Source: Conexibacter sp. (GTDB taxonomy: Bacteria > Actinomycetota > Thermoleophilia > Solirubrobacterales > Solirubrobacteraceae). From it: DNA of 52,796 nt. Below the pieces are notes generated by a model that searched no databases, had not been told where the DNA came from, and was given only the letters and a program-made list of their open reading frames with translations. Shown here in pieces: positions 43,562-52,666 of the stretch. Positions within the stretch are counted from its first letter, which is position 1. The number at the start of each line of letters is the position of its first letter. Where the stretch lies: positions 1 to 52,796 of the forward strand of contig JAOPZA010000075.1 of assembly GCA_025964325.1 (NCBI GenBank), written 5' to 3'. A program made the translations under genes and the position numbers.

Positions 43562-45265
43562 CTACCGCGGCACGGGCGGCGGCTCGTCGCGCTTGCGGAC
43601 GAGGAACGGCGGCATCACGAGCGCGTGCATCTCGGTCGTCCGGAAGCAGTCGAGTGCGTCGGCCGGGGTCTCGGTCAGCGGGTCGCCTTGGCCGTTGAGC
43701 GAGGTGTTGAGGAGGACGGGGCAGCCGGTCCGCTCCTCGAAGCGCGTCAGGAGCGCGTGCAGGAGCGGGTTGCTCGCGCGCTCGACCGTCTGCAGCCGCG
43801 CCGTCCCGTCGACATGGGTGATCGCCGGCAGCCGCGCGCGGTACTCGGGCCGCACGCCGGCGGCGAACTGCATGAACGGCGCGGGGCGGTCGATCTCGAA
43901 GATCTCCGGCGCGGCGTCGAGCAGCACGATCGGGGCCAGCGGCCGGAACCACTCGCGTCCCTTCACCTTCGAGTTGATGTGGTCCTGCATCGCCGGGTGC
44001 CGCGCATCCGCGAGGATGCTGCGGTTGCCCAATGCCCGCGGCCCCGACTCGCTGCGGTCGTGGTGGACGGCGACCACGCCGCCGCGGTCCAGGATCTCCA
44101 CGACCCGGTCGAGCAGGTCGTCGGGGCGCTCGACGACGAGATCCCCGCCGCCGCCGTCGAGCGCCGCGCGCAGCGCCGCCTCGTCGGGCTCCGGGCCGAG
44201 GTAGTCGTTCGACCAGCGGAACGCGCTCGATTGCCCGAGCAGCTCGATCATGCCGTACAGCGCACAGCCGACCGCGGTACCGCCGTCATGCGGACTCGGC
44301 GGGATGAACATGCGGCGAAACCGGCTCTCGCGCAGGAGCCGCCCGTTCCCGGAGCAGTTCAACGCCGCGCCGCCCGCGAAGCACAGGTCGCGCCTGCCGG
44401 TCCGCTCGGCGAGCCAGCGCGCGAGCCCGAGCAGCGCCGTCTCGAAGGCCTGCTGGCCCTCGGCCGCGAGGTTGGCGCTGTCCTCGATCGACGCGCCGGC
44501 CTCGGTCGGGAACACGAACCGCTCGCGCTCGGCGAACAGCTCGCACCACGCGGCGGGGATCGCGACGCGGTGCTCGTCCACGACGAGCGGCGGCAGCCCG
44601 AGGACGCCGGGGCGCCCGAACGGCGCGAGCCCCATGACCTTGCCCTCGTTCCCCTCCCCTGTCGGGAAGATCATCCGCGTCAGCAGGTAGTAGAAGCAGC
44701 CCAGTCCGACCGGCCGCTCCCAGTCGCCGTCCCACAGCTGCTTGCCGAGGCACGCGAGGCCGCCGTCCCGCGTGCAGTCGTAGAACGACGCGACCTCGAG
44801 CAGCTCGGGCGCTGCCCCGTCGCGCCCCGCGAACCCCTCCGTGAGGTCGCGGACGCGGCTGCCCTGGGCGTCGATCACCATCACCGCCGCGGCGTCGAAC
44901 GGCGACGGGTGGAACGCGCTGTAGAGGTGGGCGAGGTGGTGCGAAACCTGCTCCACGCGCATGCCGTCGCGGAAGCGCAGCGTCTCGGCCAGCTCCCGGT
45001 GGTAGTCGGCGCGCTGCTCGACCTCCCCGTCGGAGGACCAGCACTCGACGACGAGGTCGACCTCCTCGCGCAGCTCCGGGAAGCGCGCGAGATACCGGTC
45101 GCGCACGTCGCCGAGCCGTCCCCAGTGATGCTTGCGGCGGGTCAGGCGCTCCTTCTGCAGGCTCGCGACGTACGACGGCCCGCGCGCGACTGCGATCGAC
45201 GCATCCTGGGTCCGGTTGATGCCGACGACGGTGGGGACGCCGCGGACCGAGCTCAGGATGCCCAT
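43562..45265 (-). CDS. Carbamoyltransferase (NodU/CmcH family)
   Basis: A 567-residue NodU/CmcH-type O-carbamoyltransferase using carbamoyl phosphate and ATP. The metal motif HHLAH is at about 109-113 (VSHHLAHLYSAF), GNEGKVMGLAPFG further on, and ESGPRALGNRSILADAR near 410 is the YrdC-like/C-terminal domain motif. I start at MGILSS because GAGGAG lies 4 bases upstream; the frame also extends 31 residues further without a ribosome-binding site. It is first in the glycan operon and probably decorates a sugar hydroxyl of the surface glycan with a carbamoyl group. Confidence 0.92.
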   Translation of the reverse strand: MGILSSVRGVPTVVGINRTQDASIAVARGPSYVASLQKERLTRRKHHWGRLGDVRDRYLARFPELREEVDLVVECWSSDGEVEQRADYHRELAETLRFRDGMRVEQVSHHLAHLYSAFHPSPFDAAAVMVIDAQGSRVRDLTEGFAGRDGAAPELLEVASFYDCTRDGGLACLGKQLWDGDWERPVGLGCFYYLLTRMIFPTGEGNEGKVMGLAPFGRPGVLGLPPLVVDEHRVAIPAAWCELFAERERFVFPTEAGASIEDSANLAAEGQQAFETALLGLARWLAERTGRRDLCFAGGAALNCSGNGRLLRESRFRRMFIPPSPHDGGTAVGCALYGMIELLGQSSAFRWSNDYLGPEPDEAALRAALDGGGGDLVVERPDDLLDRVVEILDRGGVVAVHHDRSESGPRALGNRSILADARHPAMQDHINSKVKGREWFRPLAPIVLLDAAPEIFEIDRPAPFMQFAAGVRPEYRARLPAITHVDGTARLQTVERASNPLLHALLTRFEERTGCPVLLNTSLNGQGDPLTETPADALDCFRTTEMHALVMPPFLVRKRDEPPPVPR

Positions 45266-45385
45266 GCGCTCCTCGGTACCCGCTCCTCCGAGGACCACGC
45301 AACGATCGGCGCGCTGTCGGCGCATCTCGCTCTGGAATCCGGGTACAGAGGTTCGCACGAAGCGCGCTCATCCGAGAGGAGGCAC

Positions 45386-45850
45386 ATGCGCTCCCACCGC
45401 AGGATCCAGCTCGCCGCGCTCGCCGCTGTTTCGGCTGCGCTGGTCGCCGCCGGCTGTGGCGGCAGCTCGAAGTCGTCGAGCTCGACCGCGCCCGCCGCGC
45501 CCAGCACCGCGACGAGAACGACCGGCACGACGCCCGGCGCGGCCACCGCCGGCGGCAGCGCCCAAGTCGTCAAGCTGAGCGCGGACCCGAGCGGCGCGCT
45601 GAAGTTCACCACCGCCACGCTGCAGGCGAAGGCGGGCACGGTGACGCTCGACATGAGCAACCCGTCGAGCGTTCCGCACAGCGTGGCGGTGAAGGGCAAC
45701 GGCGTGAACGGAGTCTCGCCGCAGGGCTCGGTCGGTCAGGGTCAGGACGCGAGAGTGACGGCGACCCTGAAGCCCGGCACCTACACGTTCTACTGCCCCG
45801 TGCCCGGCCACGAGGCCGCCGGCATGAAGGGGACGCTGACCGTCAGATGA
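45386..45850 (+). CDS. Cupredoxin-domain lipoprotein (plastocyanin-like)
   Basis: A 154-residue exported lipoprotein with lipobox AAGC (Cys24) and a Ser/Thr/Ala linker up to about residue 60. The cupredoxin fold carries the type 1 copper ligands H98 (VPHSV), C137 and H142 (FYCPVPGH) and M147 (GMKG). It could shuttle electrons to a terminal oxidase or bind periplasmic copper. GAGAGGAGG precedes the ATG. It is divergent from the carbamoyltransferase and its 3' end overlaps the convergent GntR gene by 8 bases. Confidence 0.88.
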   Translation: MRSHRRIQLAALAAVSAALVAAGCGGSSKSSSSTAPAAPSTATRTTGTTPGAATAGGSAQVVKLSADPSGALKFTTATLQAKAGTVTLDMSNPSSVPHSVAVKGNGVNGVSPQGSVGQGQDARVTATLKPGTYTFYCPVPGHEAAGMKGTLTVR

Positions 45851-46610
45851 GGTCGGGCACCCGGGCGGAGCGGCGCGCGCTCGAGCGATGCTCCGTCCCG
45901 CTCCCCTCGCGGCCCGCGCGATGACGCTGCAACTCGACGTCGAAGCGGCTCCGATCGCCGCGATGCCAGGCAAGGAAGCCCACCAGCGGACGACCGCTCG
46001 CAAGGTAGTCGATGCCCTTCAGCAACAGCACCGGCGCACCCGGCTCGATCGCCAGCAACGCGGCGTGCGCGGGACCTGCGAGCGCCGACTCGATCGTCCG
46101 CCGCCCACGCTCCAGCCTCAGCCCCAGGTTACGCTCCAGGATCGCGTCCAACGAGCGATGTCGCACATCGCAGTCGAGCAACGGCGCACTCAAGTCGTAC
46201 GGTAGGAACGTCGAGGTCACCATCCACGGCTCGCCGTCGACCGAACGCAGTCGGTCGAGCCGCACCACGGAATCGCCTTCGCCGAGCTCCAGGACCTGCG
46301 AGATGTGCGCCGGCGGCTGCTGACGCTCGAACACCAGTGTCTGGTCGGCCTTCGGCCGCGACACGAAGCAGCCCTTGCCCTTGTGGCGAACGATGAGACC
46401 GTCGTTCGCCAGCTGGTTGAGCGCCTGACGCACCACCGTCCGACTCACGCCGTGCTCCTCACATAGCTGAGCCTGGTTCGGTAGCCGATCGTCGATCGCG
46501 AGCGGACCGCCGCGCATCGCCTGCTCGAGGATCTCGCACAGCTGCTCGTAGTACGGAATCCCTGAGGACTTGTCGATCGTCGATCGCACGTCCAGACCTC
46601 GGAGGCTCAT
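45843..46610 (-). CDS. GntR-family regulator with UTRA domain (HutC subfamily)
   Basis: A 255-residue regulator: winged HTH LPNQAQLCEEHGVSRTVVRQALNQLANDGLIV at about 43-74 and HKGKGCFVS, then a UTRA domain (RLDRLRSVDGEPWMVTSTFLPYDLSAPLLD). The last about 27 residues (RHRAGREG...RVPDLI) are a basic, low-complexity tail not needed for UTRA, and they overlap the cupredoxin 3' end. It is last in the minus-strand operon (dehydrogenase, CUT2 importer, VOC, regulator), 33 bases after the VOC gene, and probably controls it. The palindrome upstream of the dehydrogenase gene is a candidate target. Confidence 0.88.
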   Translation of the reverse strand: MSLRGLDVRSTIDKSSGIPYYEQLCEILEQAMRGGPLAIDDRLPNQAQLCEEHGVSRTVVRQALNQLANDGLIVRHKGKGCFVSRPKADQTLVFERQQPPAHISQVLELGEGDSVVRLDRLRSVDGEPWMVTSTFLPYDLSAPLLDCDVRHRSLDAILERNLGLRLERGRRTIESALAGPAHAALLAIEPGAPVLLLKGIDYLASGRPLVGFLAWHRGDRSRFDVELQRHRAGREGSGTEHRSSARRSARVPDLI

Positions 46611-46643
46611 CGTCTGGGGTCAGCTCAGACGCGACGGAGCAGT

Positions 46644-47153
46644 TCAGGCATCGGCTTCGGCGCGAGGATTCGCGAACGTCTGCTGGTGACTGTGACTGTA
46701 GAGCTCGATGACCGAGCCCCATGGATCCTCGCAGTAGCAGATCTTGTATGGCTTGTCCTCGAACAGCTCCCAGATCCTGCTCGTACGCATCTTGCCGCCA
46801 CGGTCGACGATCCGTTGCGTCAACGTCTCGATGTCCGGATCGACCACGCAGATGTGGTTGAAGCCGCCACGCCAGTACTCGAACATGTCATCGGGACGCT
46901 CGTATCTCGGGTCGATGAACTCGAACATCTCCAGCGCCGTCCCGTTGGCGGAGTGCAGGTGCGCCAGCCGCAGCGCACCAAGGCGTGGGCCGAAGACGTC
47001 CGCGACGACGTCCCAGAAGTGGCCGTCCCCCGGCCCGACGTCGCCCGGAGGCGCGATCAGTTGGAATCCGAACAGCTCGCTGTACCACGCGATACCGGCA
47101 TCCAGGTCGGGAACCGTCAGCGCGACGTGTCCGAACGCAAGCGGTGGCGTCAT
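46644..47153 (-). CDS. VOC-family (glyoxalase/dioxygenase-like) protein
   Basis: A 169-residue two-module VOC protein: FGHVALTVPDLDAGIAWY at the start (metal His9), ANGTALEMFEF (possible Glu), FNHICVVDPDIETL (His) and GSVIELYSHS (Glu) at the end, consistent with a metal-binding VOC enzyme. I start at MTPPLAF because AAAGGA lies about 6 bases before it. It lies between the ABC ATPase and the GntR gene. VOC enzymes include epimerases, lyases and dioxygenases; the substrate is unknown, probably a metabolite of the imported sugar. Confidence 0.82.
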   Translation of the reverse strand: MTPPLAFGHVALTVPDLDAGIAWYSELFGFQLIAPPGDVGPGDGHFWDVVADVFGPRLGALRLAHLHSANGTALEMFEFIDPRYERPDDMFEYWRGGFNHICVVDPDIETLTQRIVDRGGKMRTSRIWELFEDKPYKICYCEDPWGSVIELYSHSHQQTFANPRAEADA

Positions 47154-47191
47154 GTCGTTCCTTTGAGTTGGGGCTCGTGCGAGCATCGGGT

Positions 47192-48748
47192 TCAGACGAT
47201 GTGGCCGACGAGCTCGACTTCTTCGGGCTTGGCGTCGACCGGCGTCTCGACGGTCGCCGCGATCCGGCCGTCCTTCATCAAGATCACGCGCGTGCTCATG
47301 CCGATCAGCTCCGGCAGGTCGTCTCCGATCAGCACGATCGCCGCGCCCCGCTCGGTCACGTCACGGAGGATTCCGTAGATCTCCTCCTTGGCGCCGGCGT
47401 CGACCCCGCGGGTCGGGTTGTCCAGCACGAGCACGTCCACCCCGCGCGCCAGCCAGCGCGCGAGGATCACCTTCTGCTGGTTGCCCCCGCTGAGATTCCG
47501 CAGCGGCGCCCCGATCCCCGGCGTCCGGATGCCGAGCAGATCGACATACTGGGACGCCTCGCGCTTCTCCTGCGCGAGATCGAGCTTGGTCGCGCCTCTC
47601 CCGTTAGCGGTGCTGATGCGCGCGAGCGAGATGTTCCATGAGACGGGCAACGACAGCAGCGCCCCGTCGTCGTGGCGCTCCGGCGGGACGTAGCCCATCC
47701 GCGCCCGCATCGACGCGACCACGCCGCCGGACGAGAGCTCACGCTCACGCACCGACACGCTGCCGCGCTCGCGCTCGTCGGGATCGAAGAGCGCCCGCGC
47801 GAGCTCGGACTTGCCCGACCCGAGGACGCCGGCGATGCCGAGGATCTCGCCTTCGCAGACGTCGAAGCTCACGTCTGCGAACTTCGAGGACGAGAGGCCC
47901 CGCACCCGCAACATCGGATTCGCCGACGGCGCGACCTGACGATCCTCCTTGTAGAAGTCCGCGCGACGAGTCCGCCCGACCATCAGGTGATGAACGCTGT
48001 CCTCGGTCAGATCTGCTGCGCTCTCGCTCGCGACCACGGCTCCGTCCTTGAGCACCATCACCTTGTCGCAGAGGTCGAGCAGCTCCGAGAGACGATGGGT
48101 CACGAAGATGATGCCGCTCCTGTCGCGGACCCGCAGCAGCATCTCGGAGAAGAACTCGGTCTCGTCGTGCAGGAGCCCGGCGGTCGGCTCGTCGAGCAGG
48201 AGGATGGGGGCCTGGGTCTCCAGCAGCTCCGCGAGGGCGAACGCCTTGATGATCTCGATCACCTGCCGCACGGTGAACTCGTAGGCCCCGGTCTGCCGCT
48301 TCGGGTCGATCCAGCCGTGACCGAACTGCTCGAACAGCTCCGACGCCCGCTTGATCATCGCCGAGCGCTGCAGCATCCCGAAGCGGACGAAGCGATGCTC
48401 GTGCGAGAGGAAGAGATTCTCGAACACCGGGACGTTGGGGACGAGCGACAGCTCCTGGTAGACGCGGAACACACCGGCCTGGTTCGCCGCGCGATAGCCG
48501 TTCAGCCGGACCTCCTCTCCGCCCAGCAGCATCCGCCCCGTGTCGGGCCGCGTCACGCCGCTGAGGATGTTGAGCAGGGTCGACTTGCCCGCCCCGTTCT
48601 CGCCCGCCAGGCCGATCACCTCGCGATGGTTGAGCCCGAAGCTGACGTCCTTGAGGACCGGGATGTGGTCGTAGGACTTCCCGAGCCCCTCGGCCGCGAG
48701 CAGCGGCCGAGAGCCGTTGGAGGCGACGTCGGTCGCGCCGCCCGTCAC
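47192..48748 (-). CDS. Sugar ABC transporter ATP-binding protein, double-ATPase CUT2 type (RbsA/MglA-like)
   Basis: A 518-residue tandem ATPase. The first half has Walker A GENGAGKST at about 49-57 and LLLDEPTAGL, but the signature is degenerate (EFTVRQVIEI instead of LSGGQ). The second half has GVLGSGKSE, LSGGNQQKVILARW and VLVLDNPTRGVD (Asn in place of the Walker B Glu, usual for CUT2). GTG start overlapping the permease stop (GTGA). It powers import of a monosaccharide with the RbsC-like permease and RbsB-like lipoprotein of the operon. Confidence 0.92.
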   Translation of the reverse strand: MTGGATDVASNGSRPLLAAEGLGKSYDHIPVLKDVSFGLNHREVIGLAGENGAGKSTLLNILSGVTRPDTGRMLLGGEEVRLNGYRAANQAGVFRVYQELSLVPNVPVFENLFLSHEHRFVRFGMLQRSAMIKRASELFEQFGHGWIDPKRQTGAYEFTVRQVIEIIKAFALAELLETQAPILLLDEPTAGLLHDETEFFSEMLLRVRDRSGIIFVTHRLSELLDLCDKVMVLKDGAVVASESAADLTEDSVHHLMVGRTRRADFYKEDRQVAPSANPMLRVRGLSSSKFADVSFDVCEGEILGIAGVLGSGKSELARALFDPDERERGSVSVRERELSSGGVVASMRARMGYVPPERHDDGALLSLPVSWNISLARISTANGRGATKLDLAQEKREASQYVDLLGIRTPGIGAPLRNLSGGNQQKVILARWLARGVDVLVLDNPTRGVDAGAKEEIYGILRDVTERGAAIVLIGDDLPELIGMSTRVILMKDGRIAATVETPVDAKPEEVELVGHIV

Positions 48749-49746
48749 TTGATCTCCCGGAGCCGCGAGCGATCCATCGCGAGCGCGACGGCGCCCACTA
48801 CGACGAAGCCCTGGATGACGACCTGCAGGTACGGCTGGACGTTCGCGAGCGTCATGCCGTTGTTGAGGACGGTGATGATCAAGACCCCCAGGATGGTCCG
48901 GTGCGGGCCGCCGACTCCGCCGCTCAGCGGGGTTCCGCCCATCACGACCGCGGCGATCGTCGGCAGCAGATACGACGTCCCCATGTCAGGATCGCCGCCG
49001 CCGAGGAAGAACATCAGCAGGATTCCCGCGACGCTCGCCAGCAGTCCCGACAGCACGAACACCTTGAACTTGTGCCGTTGGATCGGCACGCCGGAGAGTC
49101 GCGCGACGCTCTCTCCGCCGCCCACGACGTACGTGTAGCGGCCGAAGCGGGTCGAGCGCGCCACGAACATCAGCACGAGGGTGATGCCGACCGCCCACAG
49201 CGCGATCGTGGGGATGCCGATGACGGTTCCATCGAGGATCTTGCCGAGCCCCAGCCCCGGCGCGACGGGAATCGAGGATCCGGAGACGATGAAGAGCGCG
49301 AGTCCGTTGAACGCGTACAGGGTCCCGAGGGTGACGAGGAACGAGGGCAGCTTCGCGTACGCGAACAGCCACCCGTTGATCGCACCGGCGCCGAGCCCGA
49401 TCAGCGGTACGAATATCAGCGCCCACTGGCCGTGGTCCTTCAGCAGCAGCGCGCCCGTGACCCCGCACAACGTGATGATCGATCCGACCGAGAGGTCGAT
49501 GCTGCCCATCAGGATGACGAAGGTCGCCGCCGCCGCCACGACGAGCAGCACCGCTGCCTGCTGCACGATGTTGAGAAGGTTCTGACTCGTCAGGAAGCGA
49601 CTGTTCAAGAAGGCGAAGACGACCACCAGCACCGGCAGGATGATGAGCGGGCCGATGACGCGGAGCGGCGGCAGGCGCTCCAGCACGCCCGCACGCTTGG
49701 ATTCGCCCAGCGGGACGGGGCTCGCAGAGGTTGGGGTAAGGCTCAT
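48745..49746 (-). CDS. Sugar ABC transporter permease (RbsC-like, CUT2)
   Basis: A 333-residue permease with about 8-10 hydrophobic segments. VILMGSIDLSVGSIITLCGVTGALLL (about 77-102), KLPSFLVTLGTLYAFNGLAL and VMGGTPLSGGVGGPHRTILGVLIITVLNNGM (about 271-301) are hallmarks of RbsC/MglC. No EAA motif, as in all CUT2 permeases. ATG start, 10 bases after the binding-protein stop. Confidence 0.93.
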   Translation of the reverse strand: MSLTPTSASPVPLGESKRAGVLERLPPLRVIGPLIILPVLVVVFAFLNSRFLTSQNLLNIVQQAAVLLVVAAAATFVILMGSIDLSVGSIITLCGVTGALLLKDHGQWALIFVPLIGLGAGAINGWLFAYAKLPSFLVTLGTLYAFNGLALFIVSGSSIPVAPGLGLGKILDGTVIGIPTIALWAVGITLVLMFVARSTRFGRYTYVVGGGESVARLSGVPIQRHKFKVFVLSGLLASVAGILLMFFLGGGDPDMGTSYLLPTIAAVVMGGTPLSGGVGGPHRTILGVLIITVLNNGMTLANVQPYLQVVIQGFVVVGAVALAMDRSRLREIK

Positions 49747-49756
49747 CTCTCGCGCC

Positions 49757-51100
49757 TCAGACGATGATGTCGCCAGCGCCGTTGGTGCAGAGCTTGCGCG
49801 TCTTGATCAACGGATCCGCCTTGAAGTGCGACGCCCAGAGCTTCGTGGTCTTCTCCTTGTCAGCCGCCCAGGTAGCGCCCTGGTACTCCGCCGGCAACTG
49901 GTAGTTCTTCGGTCTGGCCGACTCGCGGTACGCCCAGTACGTGGCCGGATCGAAGGGGACCACGAGGTTGCCCGGATCCCAATCGTTCGGATGCAGCACG
50001 TGCGACATCTTCTTCCAGTCGTACGGGAAGGTGCTTCCGTACATGACCTTTCCGTACTCACGTGCCGCCGCCGGCGAGTTGATGACGAAGCAGCCCCAGT
50101 GGATCATCCGTTCCGCCGGCGTCGGCTTCCAGCCGTTGAACGCGTCGAACAGACGGCTGACGAAGTGACCCCCGAGCCACGCCGGGTGCGTGGCGAGCGA
50201 CGCGTACACGTCACCGCTCTCGATCAACTGCAGCCCCTCGGGGACGCCGTCCCCCGAGACGACCACCACTCTCTTGTTCAGCCCCTTCTTCCGCAGCGCC
50301 TCGACGATGCCGACCGTCATGTCGTCGTTGTGCGAGATGATGCCGTCCACGTCGGGATACTGCACGAGCAGGTCTTGGATGATCGGCAGCGCGACGTTGC
50401 GCGACCAGCCGCCCGCGCGAGTGGCGACGATGTCGATGTTGGGGTACCGCTTCGCCGCCGCCGCAACGCCCGCCAACCGCTCGGTGTCGATGCTGGCGCC
50501 CAGGATGCCGTTGAGCTGGATCACTCTGCCCTTGCCGCCGAGCTTGTCGAACAGCAGCGACGCGACCTTCTCGAAGGTCGCCGGCCCGTTGACGACGCCG
50601 TAGGTCAGGTAGTACTGGCCGATGTCGAGCGGAGTCGACCAGGGAGCGTTGTTCCACATGTTGCAGGCGTAGATCTTCGACTGGTTGAGGATCCCGAGCA
50701 GCTGCGGCTCGATCCCTTCGCTGCTGCTGATCATCGTGACGCCGTCGATGCCCTGTGCGAAGGCGTTCTGCAGCGCGGATCTCTGCTGGGACTGGTCGTT
50801 GTTGCTCACCGCGACGTGGTACTTCATGTTGAGCTGAGCCATCGCCGCGCGAGCGCTCTTGTTGTACGTCGCGTAGTAGACGTTGTTGAGTGCGAAGAAC
50901 GAGTTGAGGATGTTGTGCGACTTGCTCGATGGGGTGCCCCCGCCCCCAGAGCCGCTCCCGCTCCCGCTGCTCCCGCACGCCGCCAGCAGCCCTCCGAATG
51001 GAAGCACGGCGCTTGCGCCCAATCCCCACCGCACGACGTCGCGCCGGGACAGGCCTCTGAAGACGTCGACCTGCTCGCTGCTCTCGTTGTTCTCGTCCAT
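49757..51100 (-). CDS. Sugar-binding lipoprotein (CUT2/RbsB-like) with Tat-like signal
   Basis: A 447-residue periplasmic-binding protein. SRRDVVRWGLGASAV resembles a twin-arginine signal and LLAACGSS is a lipobox (Cys at about 42), so it is probably exported folded and then lipid-anchored. The mature part has the RbsB layout: AVSNNDQSQQRSALQNAFAQGIDGVTMISSSE, VDGIISHNDDMTVGIVEALRKKG and VVVVSGDGVPEGLQLIESGDVYAS. It is larger than usual RbsB (about 300 aa), with about 80 extra C-terminal residues rich in W and Y. Ligand unknown, probably a sugar or polyol. Confidence 0.9.
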   Translation of the reverse strand: MDENNESSEQVDVFRGLSRRDVVRWGLGASAVLPFGGLLAACGSSGSGSGSGGGGTPSSKSHNILNSFFALNNVYYATYNKSARAAMAQLNMKYHVAVSNNDQSQQRSALQNAFAQGIDGVTMISSSEGIEPQLLGILNQSKIYACNMWNNAPWSTPLDIGQYYLTYGVVNGPATFEKVASLLFDKLGGKGRVIQLNGILGASIDTERLAGVAAAAKRYPNIDIVATRAGGWSRNVALPIIQDLLVQYPDVDGIISHNDDMTVGIVEALRKKGLNKRVVVVSGDGVPEGLQLIESGDVYASLATHPAWLGGHFVSRLFDAFNGWKPTPAERMIHWGCFVINSPAAAREYGKVMYGSTFPYDWKKMSHVLHPNDWDPGNLVVPFDPATYWAYRESARPKNYQLPAEYQGATWAADKEKTTKLWASHFKADPLIKTRKLCTNGAGDIIV

Positions 51101-51182
51101 GACGGCAATCTCCTCGGCCCATCGGGGCCTCCGTGAAACGCTTGGCAGGGGCGCTGCTTGAAAGGTCTCTTGAAGCGCCTTC

Positions 51183-52214
51183 CTAGTCCCAGACGAACAT
51201 CGCCTTCTCGGCCAGTCGGCGTTCGACCCGATCGAACGCCTCCGGGGCCTGCGCCAGGTCGTAGCGATCGCTCACCGTGCTCTCGATCGCGATCCGGTGC
51301 TGGAGGAGGAAGCGGAGGATCTCCTCGTATTCGAAGATCGGCCACACCCACGCACCTATGACGTCGAGCTCCTTGCGGATGAACTGCTCGCTTGGATTGA
51401 CCGACACCGCCGGACATTCACCGACGAAGGCCACCTTTCCCAGCTTCGCGGCGGCGTCGAGTGCGAGGTTCTCGCCCGCTGGATTGCCCGAGCAGTCGAT
51501 CGCCTTCTCGACTCCACGCCCGTTGGTGATCGCGAGGATCTCCTCGAGGCCGCCGCCTCCTACGGAGTTCACGACGTAGTCGGCGCCGAGCCGCTCCGCC
51601 AAGGCGAGACGGTGGTCGACGACGTCGACCGCGATCACGCAAGCGCCGCGCGCCTTCGCGATCAGGATCGCGGAGGCCCCCATCGGTCCGATCCCGATGA
51701 CGGCGGTGACGCCGATTCCCGAGACGCCCAGCCGCTTCTGCGTGTGGAACTGCGTCCCGAAGTTGTCCACGATCAGCGCTCCCGCTTCATATGAGAGCTC
51801 TGGTGGCAGCACCAAGCAGTTCGTGTCCGGGATGACGAGGTAGTCGGCGTCCCCACCGTCGACGTCGAACCCGAGACACCGCCACTCGGCGCATTGCTGG
51901 ATGTAACCCGCTCGGCAGTACTCGCACCGCATGCATCCGATTGACAGGTGCACGGCAACACGGTCGCCGACCTTCACGCCGCGCACGCCGTCACCGACCT
52001 CGGCCACATCGCCCGCAGGCTCATGACCGGGGATGATGGTTCCCTTCCCCGCGCTGTCACCTCCGACAAGCGCGTCACCGTGATAAAGCGTCAAGTCACT
52101 TGCGCAGATCGCGGACGCCCGCGTGCGCACAAGCACTTCACCTGAACCAGGTTTGGGCATCGGTCGCTCAACTACGTCCACCTGGCTTTGCCCAGGCAGC
52201 AACACAGCCTTCAC
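51183..52214 (-). CDS. Zinc-dependent medium-chain dehydrogenase (polyol/sugar type)
   Basis: A 343-residue MDR dehydrogenase: catalytic C37, H64-E65 (GHE), structural cysteines C94, C97, C100 and C108, and the Rossmann motif VIGIGPMGASAILIAKARGA. First gene of the CUT2 operon; GTG start after GAGGAGAGG. It probably oxidises the imported sugar or polyol. An 82-base gap separates it from the binding-protein gene. It is a different lineage from the MDR gene at 16636, so the two operons are not a recent duplication. Confidence 0.9.
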   Translation of the reverse strand: MKAVLLPGQSQVDVVERPMPKPGSGEVLVRTRASAICASDLTLYHGDALVGGDSAGKGTIIPGHEPAGDVAEVGDGVRGVKVGDRVAVHLSIGCMRCEYCRAGYIQQCAEWRCLGFDVDGGDADYLVIPDTNCLVLPPELSYEAGALIVDNFGTQFHTQKRLGVSGIGVTAVIGIGPMGASAILIAKARGACVIAVDVVDHRLALAERLGADYVVNSVGGGGLEEILAITNGRGVEKAIDCSGNPAGENLALDAAAKLGKVAFVGECPAVSVNPSEQFIRKELDVIGAWVWPIFEYEEILRFLLQHRIAIESTVSDRYDLAQAPEAFDRVERRLAEKAMFVWD

Positions 52215-52243
52215 TGAGATCCTCTCCTCGGCTCCCGCTCCGG

Positions 52244-52278
52244 ATCCTAGGATGACAGGATGCCAGGTTCCGTGTCAA
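52244..52278 (-). promoter_or_regulatory. Candidate promoter and palindrome upstream of the CUT2 operon
   Basis: -35 TTGACA (minus strand) with a weak CATCCT -10 after 18 bases; the perfect palindrome ATCCTAGGAT (52244-52253) overlaps the -10. TGACA/TGTCA arms flank the spacer. A good place for the operon's GntR repressor. Confidence 0.45.
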
Positions 52279-52666
52279 GGAACTGGCCGCGATCGCCTGC
52301 GCGGTGCATCGTTGCGACTAGGCGGATGCGTCGGTCGCGATCGGCATCGAGGTGCTTCGGCGCACCGGTCTTCTCTTGATCTTCGCCGCCGTGGAGCGGC
52401 ATCGCCCTTGCCCCGCGATCGCAGCAGCGTGCGGCGGCGCGCGTTCCCGAGCTGCGCCGTCGCGCTTGCCAGTCGCATGCAGACCGCTGGCCCGCGCCCC
52501 GGTCGTAAGTGAATTGAGCCTCAGGCAGTGCTCGATGATCGAGCTCGGTCATGACGCCCAGCAGCGTCGAGCCCACGCCGCGACCACGGCCCGGTCCCGA
52601 CCCGCCCGGCGAGCCTCGACCTCGCGCAGACCAGCGGCCGTCGCCGCAGCTCGCGCGCGCCGGCGC
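52279..52666. other. Region without a supportable gene
   Basis: About 390 bases upstream of the CUT2 operon. Frames on both strands are short and arginine-rich with no family signature, and I see no tRNA, IS or repeat. It may hold decayed coding sequence or regulatory DNA; nothing definite is visible. Confidence 0.5.

Noticed and set aside
38039-45265. Glycan operon as an LPS core cluster of a Gram-negative
   Set aside because: Other genes in the window are actinobacterial and no LPS assembly (Lpt/Wzy) gene is present.
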